A DNA stretch of 64,000 nt from Methanobacteriota archaeon (GTDB taxonomy: Archaea; Thermoplasmatota; Thermoplasmata; UBA10834): NCBI GenBank assembly GCA_020347565.1, contig CP070732.1:657972-721971 (forward strand), given 5' to 3'. This document shows, piece after piece, positions 1 to 7,312 of this stretch. Both the position numbers and the translations under genes were made by a program. The first letter of the stretch is position 1. Every line of letters begins with the position of its first letter. Below the pieces are notes generated by a model. That model did not search any database. It was given only the letters and a program-made list of their open reading frames with translations, and was not told where the DNA came from.

Positions 1-2
1 TA

Positions 3-977
3 TTCGAACACTCCGCCATCGCCAAGGCGGGGCTGGACAGGATGCTCATGCGGGCTCTCGAAGGCATCCCTGGCGAAATGGACAACGTTCATTTCGTCCC
101 AGATGTCGACAAAGCCTTCTACCTCCACGCGAAGGTCACGCCGCTGCCGTCCGAGACGGGTGAAATAGAGTCAGCGTTGCTCGTGGCTTTGGACATGACC
201 TCCAACGTGCGCCTGCAGAGCCAGTTGGAGAGATCCTATGAGAAGCTGATACAGACCTATCAAGAGCTGGAGCGTGTCGCCAGGCTGAAGACGCAGTTCA
301 TAGACATAGTGTCTCACGAGCTGAGGACGCCGCTGACCGTGCTCCGGGGATACCTCGACCTTGTGGAGTCCGAGTGCCCATCGATAGCCGATCCGAAGCT
401 GTCGCAGAAGATGAAGACCATCCGCGCCAACGCAGACAAGTTGTACGCGCTTGTGGAGAGCATGCTGGACATCAGCCGCCTGGAGAAGGGGACGCTCCAG
501 ATCAGCCCTGAACCGACAAAGATCGACGCGCTGCTTGAAGAGGTCGTCAGGACGCGTGCACACGACGCCGTCGAGAAGCAGCAGTCTCTCTCGCTGGATG
601 TCGAGGGCCAGATACCGCTCATCATGGCCGACAGGAGGAGGATGCGGGATGTGCTCAACAACATAGTCGACAACGCGATGAAGTACACCCCAGAGAAGGG
701 CACGATTCACTTGGGCGCGAGGGACGAGGGCAAGTCAGTCCACATCTGGGTGAAGGACAACGGCGTGGGCATACCCCTGGAGAACCTGGGACGGATATTC
801 GACACCTTCCACATCGTCGCCAGCGACGACCTCTCGCACGAGGTGAACCGCATAGGGCTCAGCCTTGCGATATCGAAGGGCATCGTGGAGTCGCATGGAG
901 GGCGGATCTGGGTTGAGAGTCAGGTGGGCAAGGGCAGCGTGTTCCACATCGGCCTCCCGAAGGGAGCGATGAAGTAG
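3..977 (+). CDS. Sensor histidine kinase, 5'-truncated by the window edge
   Basis: The frame is already open at base 3 and reads as coding before the first Met at 42, so the true N-terminus lies outside the window. Counting from that Met, residues 1-60 look like the end of a PAS-type sensor domain and 60-85 form a coiled linker. The HisKA domain has the H-box SHELRTPL with phospho-acceptor His92. The HATPase_c domain shows an N-box (NNIVDNAMKY), a G1 box (DNGVGIP) and a G2-like segment (GLSLAISKGIVESHGG). It should autophosphorylate and pass phosphate to a response regulator. No receiver gene follows, so it looks like an orphan kinase. The missing N-terminal part may hold more PAS or GAF domains. 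Confidence 0.93.
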   Translation, partial: FEHSAIAKAGLDRMLMRALEGIPGEMDNVHFVPDVDKAFYLHAKVTPLPSETGEIESALLVALDMTSNVRLQSQLERSYEKLIQTYQELERVARLKTQFIDIVSHELRTPLTVLRGYLDLVESECPSIADPKLSQKMKTIRANADKLYALVESMLDISRLEKGTLQISPEPTKIDALLEEVVRTRAHDAVEKQQSLSLDVEGQIPLIMADRRRMRDVLNNIVDNAMKYTPEKGTIHLGARDEGKSVHIWVKDNGVGIPLENLGRIFDTFHIVASDDLSHEVNRIGLSLAISKGIVESHGGRIWVESQVGKGSVFHIGLPKGAMK

Positions 978-992
978 GTTTCTAATAGTCCT
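978..992 (+). promoter_or_regulatory. Possible TATA element for the EamA permease
   Basis: An A/T-rich stretch containing TCTAATAG lies about 30-40 bases before the ATG at 1019, just after the kinase stop. The position suits a short-leader archaeal promoter, but the match is weak. Confidence 0.3.
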
Positions 993-1018
993 TCACGTTC
1001 TCAGCCACGATACAGGAC

Positions 1019-1921
1019 ATGGAACGCAAGAGAGCCGTCATGCTGACCGCCATCGCGAGCCTGATCTGGGGCACCTCGTTCCCAGGCGTCAAGTGGGGCC
1101 TCGGATACGCGGGCAACGACTTCCTGTTCCTGTGGCTGAGGTTCCTCGTGGCCTCGGCGGTCACGCTCTCGATAGTCGTGGCGATGAAGAAGTTCCAGCT
1201 CCGTCTGCTGAGGAGGCCGGAGCTATGGGCGGTTGGCGGCCTCAACACCGCCGGCTTCTCGGCGCAGTACGTCGGGCTAAACTACACCACGGCGTCTAAG
1301 ACGGCTTTGCTCATCGACATCAACGTCGTCGCCGTGGCGATAATCTCGTACTTCGTCTTCGCCGAGCGTCTGGGCCGGAGGCAATCCGTCGGTGTCGCCG
1401 CCGGGCTGATCGGCGTGGTGCTCTTGACGGGGGAGGGCGGGGTATCATGGAGCGAATCCGAGTTCGTCGGAGATATCACCGTCTTCCTTGCGGGGTGGCT
1501 CTGGGCGTTCTTCATCGTCATGAACAAGAAGCTGCTGACCAGGCACAACGCGATCGAATTGAGCACCGGGGCAATAGTCACCTCAATGGTCTGGCTGCTC
1601 TTGCCCTTGGGGCTCGTGGCAGCCACCGGAGCGGACCTCACGATTGAGCCGCGCGGGTGGGCCAGCATCGTCTACCTCGGGATATTCTGCACGTCGATAG
1701 CGACACTGCTGTGGGCGATGGGCCTCCAGGGCGTCTCTGCGACCTCATCCGCCACCATAATGCTGCTGGAGATAATCACCGCCATCGCCATATCGATCGC
1801 CCTGCTCGAGGAGAGCCTGAGGGCCGTCGCGCTGGTCGGCGCCTCGTTCGTCCTCGTGGCGATATACCTGGTCTCTTCGGGCGAACGGCGCACCGACCTC
1901 GCGAGCGTCACACACACGTAG
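1019..1921 (+). CDS. EamA/DMT-family permease
   Basis: A 300-residue integral membrane protein with the two tandem EamA repeats (about residues 5-140 and 150-290) and ten predicted membrane segments of the drug/metabolite transporter superfamily. The N-terminal repeat carries the typical WGTSFPGVKWGL signature. Members export amino acids, nucleosides or other small metabolites across the cytoplasmic membrane; the substrate cannot be read from sequence. It begins 41 bases after the histidine kinase on the same strand and is followed by a convergent radical SAM gene, so it is probably transcribed alone or with the kinase. Confidence 0.9.
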   Translation: MERKRAVMLTAIASLIWGTSFPGVKWGLGYAGNDFLFLWLRFLVASAVTLSIVVAMKKFQLRLLRRPELWAVGGLNTAGFSAQYVGLNYTTASKTALLIDINVVAVAIISYFVFAERLGRRQSVGVAAGLIGVVLLTGEGGVSWSESEFVGDITVFLAGWLWAFFIVMNKKLLTRHNAIELSTGAIVTSMVWLLLPLGLVAATGADLTIEPRGWASIVYLGIFCTSIATLLWAMGLQGVSATSSATIMLLEIITAIAISIALLEESLRAVALVGASFVLVAIYLVSSGERRTDLASVTHT

Positions 1922-1946
1922 CAGCCCACCCTGCGAGTCCCGTCGG

Positions 1947-3479
1947 CTATGCCTTCGCCTTCTGCCTTCCGATCTCAAACGCGTGCGGCGGCTCCTCCAG
2001 TCCGGCCACGCCCTCCAGCGGGCTGACGCCCTCTTTCATGGTCTCCATGTAGGGTTTAAGCCTGCGCTGCATGTACCACGCGGCGAACTTCATCAGACGT
2101 GATTTCGCGCCGCTCATCCTGTTCTGGCTGAACAGCTCGTCCATGAGGATCCCGCTCCAGTGGAAGTCGTGGTCTATGCACTCGGCGAGCAGCATCCAGT
2201 GTTCCGGGAGCATCCCCTCGGGCGTGAAGAAGTCGCTCTCCGTCATCTCCCCAAGGGGCACGAAGAAGAGCGGTACGATGAGACTCTTGTACCGCCTGAG
2301 ATCCCTGACGAGCTCAAGCGTTCTGAGGACGTCGTCGGTCTGTTCGCCCGGCATTCCCAGCACCAGGGTGCCGCAGGCGACCCAGCCGTTGCCAGAGAGC
2401 AGCTTCATGCTCTCCCGAACGACCTCTGGCCAGTCCTCTGGGCTGAAGGGTTTCGCCTTGCCCTTCATGTGTCTGCTGACCAGACGCGAAGACCCCGTTT
2501 CGATCCCCGTCTGCGCGTAGATGTGCGCCCCGGTCCCGAGGCACTTGAGGAGGTCTGCGAGCTCCTCCTCGAGGTCCGGCCTGCTTAGGGCCGACGACAA
2601 GGCTATATGGCTAATGCCGATGTCGTCGGTGAGCTTCGTCGCCTCCGAGAACAGCCTCAGGACCTCGTCCTTGTCGGGCACGATCCCGTCGGCCTTGTAC
2701 CTGAGCACGTCCTCGGCATGGAGCGTGACCTTCGGCGAGTGCGGTATGTTCAGCCGTATCTCGTCCAGTATCTTCTCCAGGGGGACATGCCTCACCCTCC
2801 TCATGTTCGGGTTGCAGAACTCGCAGCCTCTGCCGCATCCCCTGCTCACCTCGACCGTGCCGTTTATCGTCGGTCCCCTCATAACCGGGACCTTCTCCAT
2901 CGGCACCGTTCCGCCGGAGACGGTGCCCGGGAGGGGCGCGCCCTCGAGGGCGTCCCTGAACAGCCTCGGCGCCACCAACTCGGCCTCCCCCTCCACGATG
3001 CAGTCTATGCCGAGTGAGGCCCTCACATTCGGGTCTGCCAGCTGCCAGACGCCAGGGCCGCCGACGATGACCCTCAGGTCGTCGGACCGCAGGGCCTCAT
3101 GGGTCAGGAGTTCGCGGAAGTAGTACGCGGTGTAGGGCTCCCTCCGGATGAGGCTTGAGAAGGTGCTGGATGCAGGGCCCTTGCCCAGGGGGTCCGAGGT
3201 GGTGACACCGACCACTCTGGTGTCGGAGTCGACCGCCTTCCTGATCCTCATCGGATGGACTATCTCGACGTCCTCCTCGGGGATGCCGGATTCGACGAGG
3301 ACGGCCTCGACCTTCCGCAGGCCTGCGGGGGCGGGGATGGCCGCGTTCCCGTTGCTCTTCGCGGGACAGAAGAGGCGAGCATAGAGCCATCTCGGGAGCA
3401 CACGCGGAAAACACGCCGCGAAGCCGATAAACTGACTGCCGTTGTATGTTGACATGAGCGTCTTGTCCGCTGTGAGCAC
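1947..3479 (-). CDS. Radical SAM protein with degenerate N-terminal B12-binding-like domain
   Basis: 510 residues from a GTG start; the frame is closed by TAG shortly upstream. Residues 50-180 resemble a B12-binding/Rossmann domain (VVGVTTSDP, VIVGGPG, IVEGEAE) but lack the DxHxxG cobalamin motif. A radical SAM domain follows with the 4Fe-4S motif CX3CX2C at Cys215, Cys219 and Cys222. The C-terminal half is the rest of the TIM barrel plus a helical tail. The N-terminus (VLTADKTLMSTYNG) resembles archaeal radical SAM proteins annotated only by family, so no reaction can be assigned. An internal ATG at 3455 is an alternative start. It lies alone on its strand, 182 bases downstream of MarC. Confidence 0.85.
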   Translation of the reverse strand: MLTADKTLMSTYNGSQFIGFAACFPRVLPRWLYARLFCPAKSNGNAAIPAPAGLRKVEAVLVESGIPEEDVEIVHPMRIRKAVDSDTRVVGVTTSDPLGKGPASSTFSSLIRREPYTAYYFRELLTHEALRSDDLRVIVGGPGVWQLADPNVRASLGIDCIVEGEAELVAPRLFRDALEGAPLPGTVSGGTVPMEKVPVMRGPTINGTVEVSRGCGRGCEFCNPNMRRVRHVPLEKILDEIRLNIPHSPKVTLHAEDVLRYKADGIVPDKDEVLRLFSEATKLTDDIGISHIALSSALSRPDLEEELADLLKCLGTGAHIYAQTGIETGSSRLVSRHMKGKAKPFSPEDWPEVVRESMKLLSGNGWVACGTLVLGMPGEQTDDVLRTLELVRDLRRYKSLIVPLFFVPLGEMTESDFFTPEGMLPEHWMLLAECIDHDFHWSGILMDELFSQNRMSGAKSRLMKFAAWYMQRRLKPYMETMKEGVSPLEGVAGLEEPPHAFEIGRQKAKA

Positions 3480-3537
3480 TATGGGTCTGCCTATGGTCTA
3501 TCCCCCCTGTCGAGGACCGCGTGAGCAGACGGGCACG

Positions 3538-3554
3538 GGCCGAATCGTTCGGCC
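3538..3554. other. Perfect 7-bp inverted repeat in the radical SAM leader
   Basis: GGCCGAA and TTCGGCC are separated by three bases, about 60 bases upstream of the radical SAM GTG. In RNA this would form a tight hairpin in the 5' leader. Its role is unknown. Confidence 0.5.
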
Positions 3555-3622
3555 TGTGCATCTCGTCCAGTTCGAACTCGTATTCAGAAGCAAACCCCGC
3601 GTATTTCATTCCTTCGTTCGCG

Positions 3623-3640
3623 GCGTTATATCAAGCATTA
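3623..3640 (-). promoter_or_regulatory. TATA-like promoter upstream of the radical SAM gene
   Basis: On the minus strand the stretch reads TAATGCTTGATATAAC, the most A/T-rich part of the gap between MarC and the radical SAM gene. If used, it gives a leader of roughly 120 bases containing the 3538-3554 hairpin. Confidence 0.4.
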
Positions 3641-3661
3641 ACATTGCGGTTCCGTGCGCCG

Positions 3662-4288
3662 CTACGCGAAGGTCGTCGTATAGTATCCCGTCACGCCATC
3701 GAGTATCATCTGTACGGCGTACGCCGAGGTTATCAGGCCCATGACGCGCGTGAGCGCCCGCGTGCCAGCGTTCCCGATGAGCCTGTACACTAGACCTACC
3801 TGCCACAGGATCGCCGCGGATATGGCCATGATGGCAAGCAGCGAGAGTATCACGAGGGGTATGTCCCCAGTGCCGGTCAGGACTATCACGACCGATATCG
3901 CGCCAGGCCCCGCAATCATCGGCGTCCCCAGCGGAACGAAGGCCACGTCCTCCGGGACGTGTTGCGACGCTTCGGCCTCCTCGACGCCCTTCCTCCTGGA
4001 CCTCGGGGCGTCCCCTTCGTACAGCATCGACACGCCTATCACGAGCAGCAGCAGCCCCCCGGTGATCATGAGCGCGTCGATGGACACGGACAGGTAGTCA
4101 AGCACCGCTTTACCTACCAGGGCGAACGCCAGGAGGAGGGCCGTGGCGAACACGATGGAGTACCGGAGGGTCTTGGCTCTGTCGCGCTCAGCCATGCTCC
4201 TCGTCATAACGAGATAGATGGGCATGACGCCGAAGGGGTCTATCACCACGAACATCGGTATGAATATGAGCAGGAACTCGTCCAACAT
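3662..4288 (-). CDS. MarC-family integral membrane protein
   Basis: A MarC/NAAT-family membrane protein of 208 residues and about six membrane segments, starting MLDEFLLIFIPMFVVIDPFG. Family hallmarks are the DPFG motif in the first segment and the PLGTPMIAGPGAIS loop. The family was once linked to multiple antibiotic resistance, but its function is unsettled; amino-acid or small-solute export has been suggested. I chose ATG 4288 because the first membrane segment begins there, which matches family length. The frame stays open to a GTG at 4375, but those 29 residues look non-native and would touch the divergent M20 gene. The 87-base gap left is long enough for divergent promoters. Confidence 0.85.
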   Translation of the reverse strand: MLDEFLLIFIPMFVVIDPFGVMPIYLVMTRSMAERDRAKTLRYSIVFATALLLAFALVGKAVLDYLSVSIDALMITGGLLLLVIGVSMLYEGDAPRSRRKGVEEAEASQHVPEDVAFVPLGTPMIAGPGAISVVIVLTGTGDIPLVILSLLAIMAISAAILWQVGLVYRLIGNAGTRALTRVMGLITSAYAVQMILDGVTGYYTTTFA

Positions 4289-4375
4289 CGCGACGAGAGC
4301 TGCTTGCAGGTATTTCTCACATTGCATCGCCCCGCAAACCTCATTATCGCACCGACTCATTGGCTGCGCGATCAC

Positions 4376-5818
4376 ATGTCAGGCGAGTACGATTGTGAGC
4401 GGGTCTTCCGCAAGGTCGACCGGGACAAGAGCAGGCACGTTGCGAGGGTGAGGCGCCTGCTGAAGCAGCCGAGCTCCAGCCAGGAGGACATCGGCATCGA
4501 CGAGTGCGCCGAACTGGTCGGCAGGCTGTACAGGGAGGTCGGATGCGAGAAGGTGAAGGTCGTCGGCACGAAGGGCAACCCAATCGTGTACGGAGAGTGC
4601 AAAGGCGACTCCGACAGGACGCTCCTGGCATACTTCATGTACGACACGATGCCATTCAACGAGCCCGGCTGGAAGCATCCAGCGATGGGCGCGAAGCTCG
4701 TGGACATGAGGCTCGCGTCCGGCAAGGTTAAGGCCATCGTGAACCGCGGGGCCGACAACACCAAGGGCCCTTTGGCCGCGTTCCTGAACGCCGTGGACGC
4801 CTGCAACCGGGCGAACGGCCGACCGCCCGTGAACCTGATACTGGTCGCGGAGGGGGAGGAGGAGCTCGGAAGCCCAAGCCTCCCGGCGTACGTGAGGAAG
4901 GACCGCAAACGGCTGTCGAAGGCGGATGCGTGCTACTTCCCGTTCTTCGGTCAGGAGCAGGCGGGGGCGTGCTCGCACTTCCTGGGCGTGAAGGGCGTCG
5001 CCTATTTCGAGATGAACTGCAGCGGCAAGCGCTGGGGGCGCGGCCCTCAAGAGTTCGCGATACACAGCAGCAACAAGGCCTGGGTCGATAGCCCCGTGTG
5101 GAGGCTGGTGGACGCCCTCGGCACGATGACCACGGACTGCGGCAACAGGATACTCATCGACGGGTTCTACGATGACATAGCCCCGCCATCTGAGGAGGAC
5201 ATGGATCTCATACGCGACCTGGCGGGGAAGGTCGACGCTGCCGGGTTCAAGAAGACGATGAGGGTTAAGGAGTTCATGCTGCCGGAGGAGAACCGCGAGG
5301 ACCTGCTGAAGGCGTATACGTACGGCACCACGCTCAACATAGACGGCATATGGGGCGGGTACACGGAGAAGGGCTCCAAGACCGTCCTGCCGCACGAGGC
5401 GACGTGCAAGATAGATGTGAGGCTTGTGCCGAACCAGAAGAAGAGAGGCGTGCTCCCGCTCGTCAAGAAGCACCTGCAGAGGCACGGCTACGGCGACATA
5501 TCGGTGAAGGAGGTGGATACGGGGTACGACTGGTGCAGGACGAGCGTCGAGGCGCCCGTCGTGCAGGCGATGCTCCGGACCTACCGGGCCTACGGCCACG
5601 ACCCCACCATATGGCCGACGAGCGGAGGCGCCGTTCCGTTCTACGTCTTCAACCGCATACTGAAGCTCCCGTTCACCATGGGCGGGATAGGCCACAGCGC
5701 GCTGCCGCACAGCCCGAACGAGTACATGGTGGTCGAAGGCAACAGGAAGATCGCCTCGCTGACCGAGGCTGAGAAGTTCATGGTCAGCTTCCTGGACGAG
5801 TTCGCTCAGCAGCGTTGA
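4376..5818 (+). CDS. M20-fold metallohydrolase (ArgE/DapE/carnosinase superfamily) with altered metal ligands
   Basis: 480 residues aligning along their length with M20 peptidases of the carnosine-dipeptidase type. Conserved are the EGEEELGS segment (catalytic and ligand Glu near 162-163), an AIHSS dimer-domain His, and the C-terminal ALPHSPNE His. Three other canonical ligands appear changed. The His of the 'GHxD' motif is Met88 in FMYD. The bridging Asp before KG is Asn128 (GADNTKGP). The third-motif Asp falls on an aromatic in YFPFFG. This may be a subfamily with different metal use, or a non-peptidase. The start ATG at 4376 precedes the first residues that look native. Its 3' end overlaps the convergent GT4 gene by 13 bases. 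Confidence 0.8.
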   Translation: MSGEYDCERVFRKVDRDKSRHVARVRRLLKQPSSSQEDIGIDECAELVGRLYREVGCEKVKVVGTKGNPIVYGECKGDSDRTLLAYFMYDTMPFNEPGWKHPAMGAKLVDMRLASGKVKAIVNRGADNTKGPLAAFLNAVDACNRANGRPPVNLILVAEGEEELGSPSLPAYVRKDRKRLSKADACYFPFFGQEQAGACSHFLGVKGVAYFEMNCSGKRWGRGPQEFAIHSSNKAWVDSPVWRLVDALGTMTTDCGNRILIDGFYDDIAPPSEEDMDLIRDLAGKVDAAGFKKTMRVKEFMLPEENREDLLKAYTYGTTLNIDGIWGGYTEKGSKTVLPHEATCKIDVRLVPNQKKRGVLPLVKKHLQRHGYGDISVKEVDTGYDWCRTSVEAPVVQAMLRTYRAYGHDPTIWPTSGGAVPFYVFNRILKLPFTMGGIGHSALPHSPNEYMVVEGNRKIASLTEAEKFMVSFLDEFAQQR

Positions 5819-6936
5819 AGCGCTTCGCTGTACGCTGCCATCGTCCTGCTCGCAGCCTCGTCCCAAGAGTACCCGGCGACTCTCTCCCGGCCGGCCGCGC
5901 CCATGCGTTCCGCGAGGCCCTTGTCGAGCAGGACCGAGGCAATCCCGAGGCCGAGCCCCGCCACGTCCCCCGGCTCGACGAGTATGCCTTCGACGTCGTG
6001 CCTGACCAGCTCCGGCACGCCGCCGACCCTCGTCGCGACGACAGGCTTCGAGCACGCCATGGCCTCCATGAGCGAGAGTCCCCAACCCTCGTTCCGGGAG
6101 GGCAATACCACCACGTCGGCGTCGGCATAGAGCTGCAGCAGCGAGTCCTGGCTGACCGATCCGTGGAACTCGATGTTGCCCAGGACGCCGGCTCTCTGCG
6201 CAAGCAGCTCGAACCACTCGACCCTATCAACCCCCCGGAAGCCTGCCTTGGCCACCGCCCTTACCACCGCGCCGGGGACGCGGTCGAGGATGAAAGGCGT
6301 CGCGAGGACGAGGTACTCCAGGCCCTTGCGCGGCTCCAGTCCGCCCACGAAGAGCACGGTCGGCGCCTCTGATCGCCTCGGGGGCAGGCCTGCGAAGTCG
6401 TCGAGGTCGATGCCGTTGTGGATGACCTCCGAGTCGAGGCCGAATTCGCGTTCCAGGTTCGCCTTCCAGTACTCGGAGACGACGAACCTGCGGTCTGCGA
6501 GCTTGACGGCCCGTCTCTCGAACTCGAACAGCCGAGGCTCGGCGGAGTCGTCAACATGGTGCACGGTGCGGAAGACAGGCTTCTTCAGCGAGCCATCGCG
6601 CTTCATCCGCGCGAGCGACGTCCCGCCCACGCAATCCTGTGCGTGATAGATGTCGTGTCCGCGCGGGAGGCTATGGGAGTAGGCATCTATCATGTTCTCC
6701 AGTCTGGTGATTACGTCGCTGTCCCAGGCATAGGGCACCACGACGAATGGCACTCGCGTGTCCCTGAAATACCCACGAAGCGCCGACTCGTCGTCCTCCC
6801 GAGCGACCGAGTAAAGAGTCACTTCCGCCCCGGCCGTCGTCATGTGCTCCGAGAGCTTCAGAGCGTGGGCGACGCCTCCTCTCGCCCTCGTGCTGTACGT
6901 GAGCATCGCCACGCTCATGCTAGATCCGTCGTTCAT
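5806..6936 (-). CDS. GT4-family glycosyltransferase
   Basis: 376 residues with the GT-B fold of family 4. The N-terminal acceptor domain contains a GGVAHALKLSEHM segment. The C-terminal nucleotide-sugar domain carries the EX7E-like motif NEGWGLSLMEAMACSKPVVAT. It probably transfers a sugar from an activated donor to a cell-surface or storage glycan at the inner membrane face. I use ATG 6936 (an ATG at 6918 is also possible) because the open frame further upstream reads as Arg/Pro-rich non-coding sequence. It is convergent with the M20 gene, and the last codons overlap by 13 bases. No other glycan gene is adjacent. Confidence 0.88.
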   Translation of the reverse strand: MNDGSSMSVAMLTYSTRARGGVAHALKLSEHMTTAGAEVTLYSVAREDDESALRGYFRDTRVPFVVVPYAWDSDVITRLENMIDAYSHSLPRGHDIYHAQDCVGGTSLARMKRDGSLKKPVFRTVHHVDDSAEPRLFEFERRAVKLADRRFVVSEYWKANLEREFGLDSEVIHNGIDLDDFAGLPPRRSEAPTVLFVGGLEPRKGLEYLVLATPFILDRVPGAVVRAVAKAGFRGVDRVEWFELLAQRAGVLGNIEFHGSVSQDSLLQLYADADVVVLPSRNEGWGLSLMEAMACSKPVVATRVGGVPELVRHDVEGILVEPGDVAGLGLGIASVLLDKGLAERMGAAGRERVAGYSWDEAASRTMAAYSEALQRC

Positions 6937-7312
6937 GCAAAGCCTGTGATGCGAATCGAGTACTCGGACAAAACAGTTTCCCAGGCAGGTCCTGAAGGGG
7001 GACTGCGCACGCCGTCGGGCACGTCGGCGCGTTCCGAGAGCCGCGGGCGGAGGAGCTTCCGAAGCGTCCGCTCTTCGTATCTGGGAAACGTTATTAAGGC
7101 GTGCCGATTTATCCCCGTATCGAGGCGGTCGATCCATCCCCTTGGCGGCTGAGCATGGGACTCCGTTGCCGGGAGAGGACTGAAGCTGTGGATGGAATGG
7201 CTCATTGAAGGCGCGCGACACGACCCTGCGTGGGCTGCCCGGAGCGCCGTCGGCTGTCGGGAGGGTTTGCGCGTGCCATGACTCCGGTCAAACCTGCTTC
7301 AGACGGGGGCGA
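6937..7312. other. Divergent control region between GT4 and PEP synthase
   Basis: 376 bases without a convincing gene. The clearest promoter-like element is GAAACGTTATTAAGG at about 7084-7099 on the plus strand, which would leave a leader of nearly 200 bases for PEP synthase. Within that leader TCCATCC (7133-7139) and GGATGGA (7190-7196) can pair. An in-frame TTG at 7205 would extend PEP synthase, but the added residues look non-coding. Confidence 0.4.

Noticed and set aside
3959-4375. Long upstream extension of the M20 hydrolase
   Set aside because: It runs antisense through MarC and has the His/Gln-rich look of a shadow frame.
6937-7221. N-terminal extension of the GT4 glycosyltransferase
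   Set aside because: The added residues are Arg/Pro-rich with no family match and would span the divergent promoter region.
7205-7312. N-terminal extension of PEP synthase from TTG 7205
   Set aside because: The extra residues are Arg/Cys-rich and unlike the family; ATG 7313 fits the known start.
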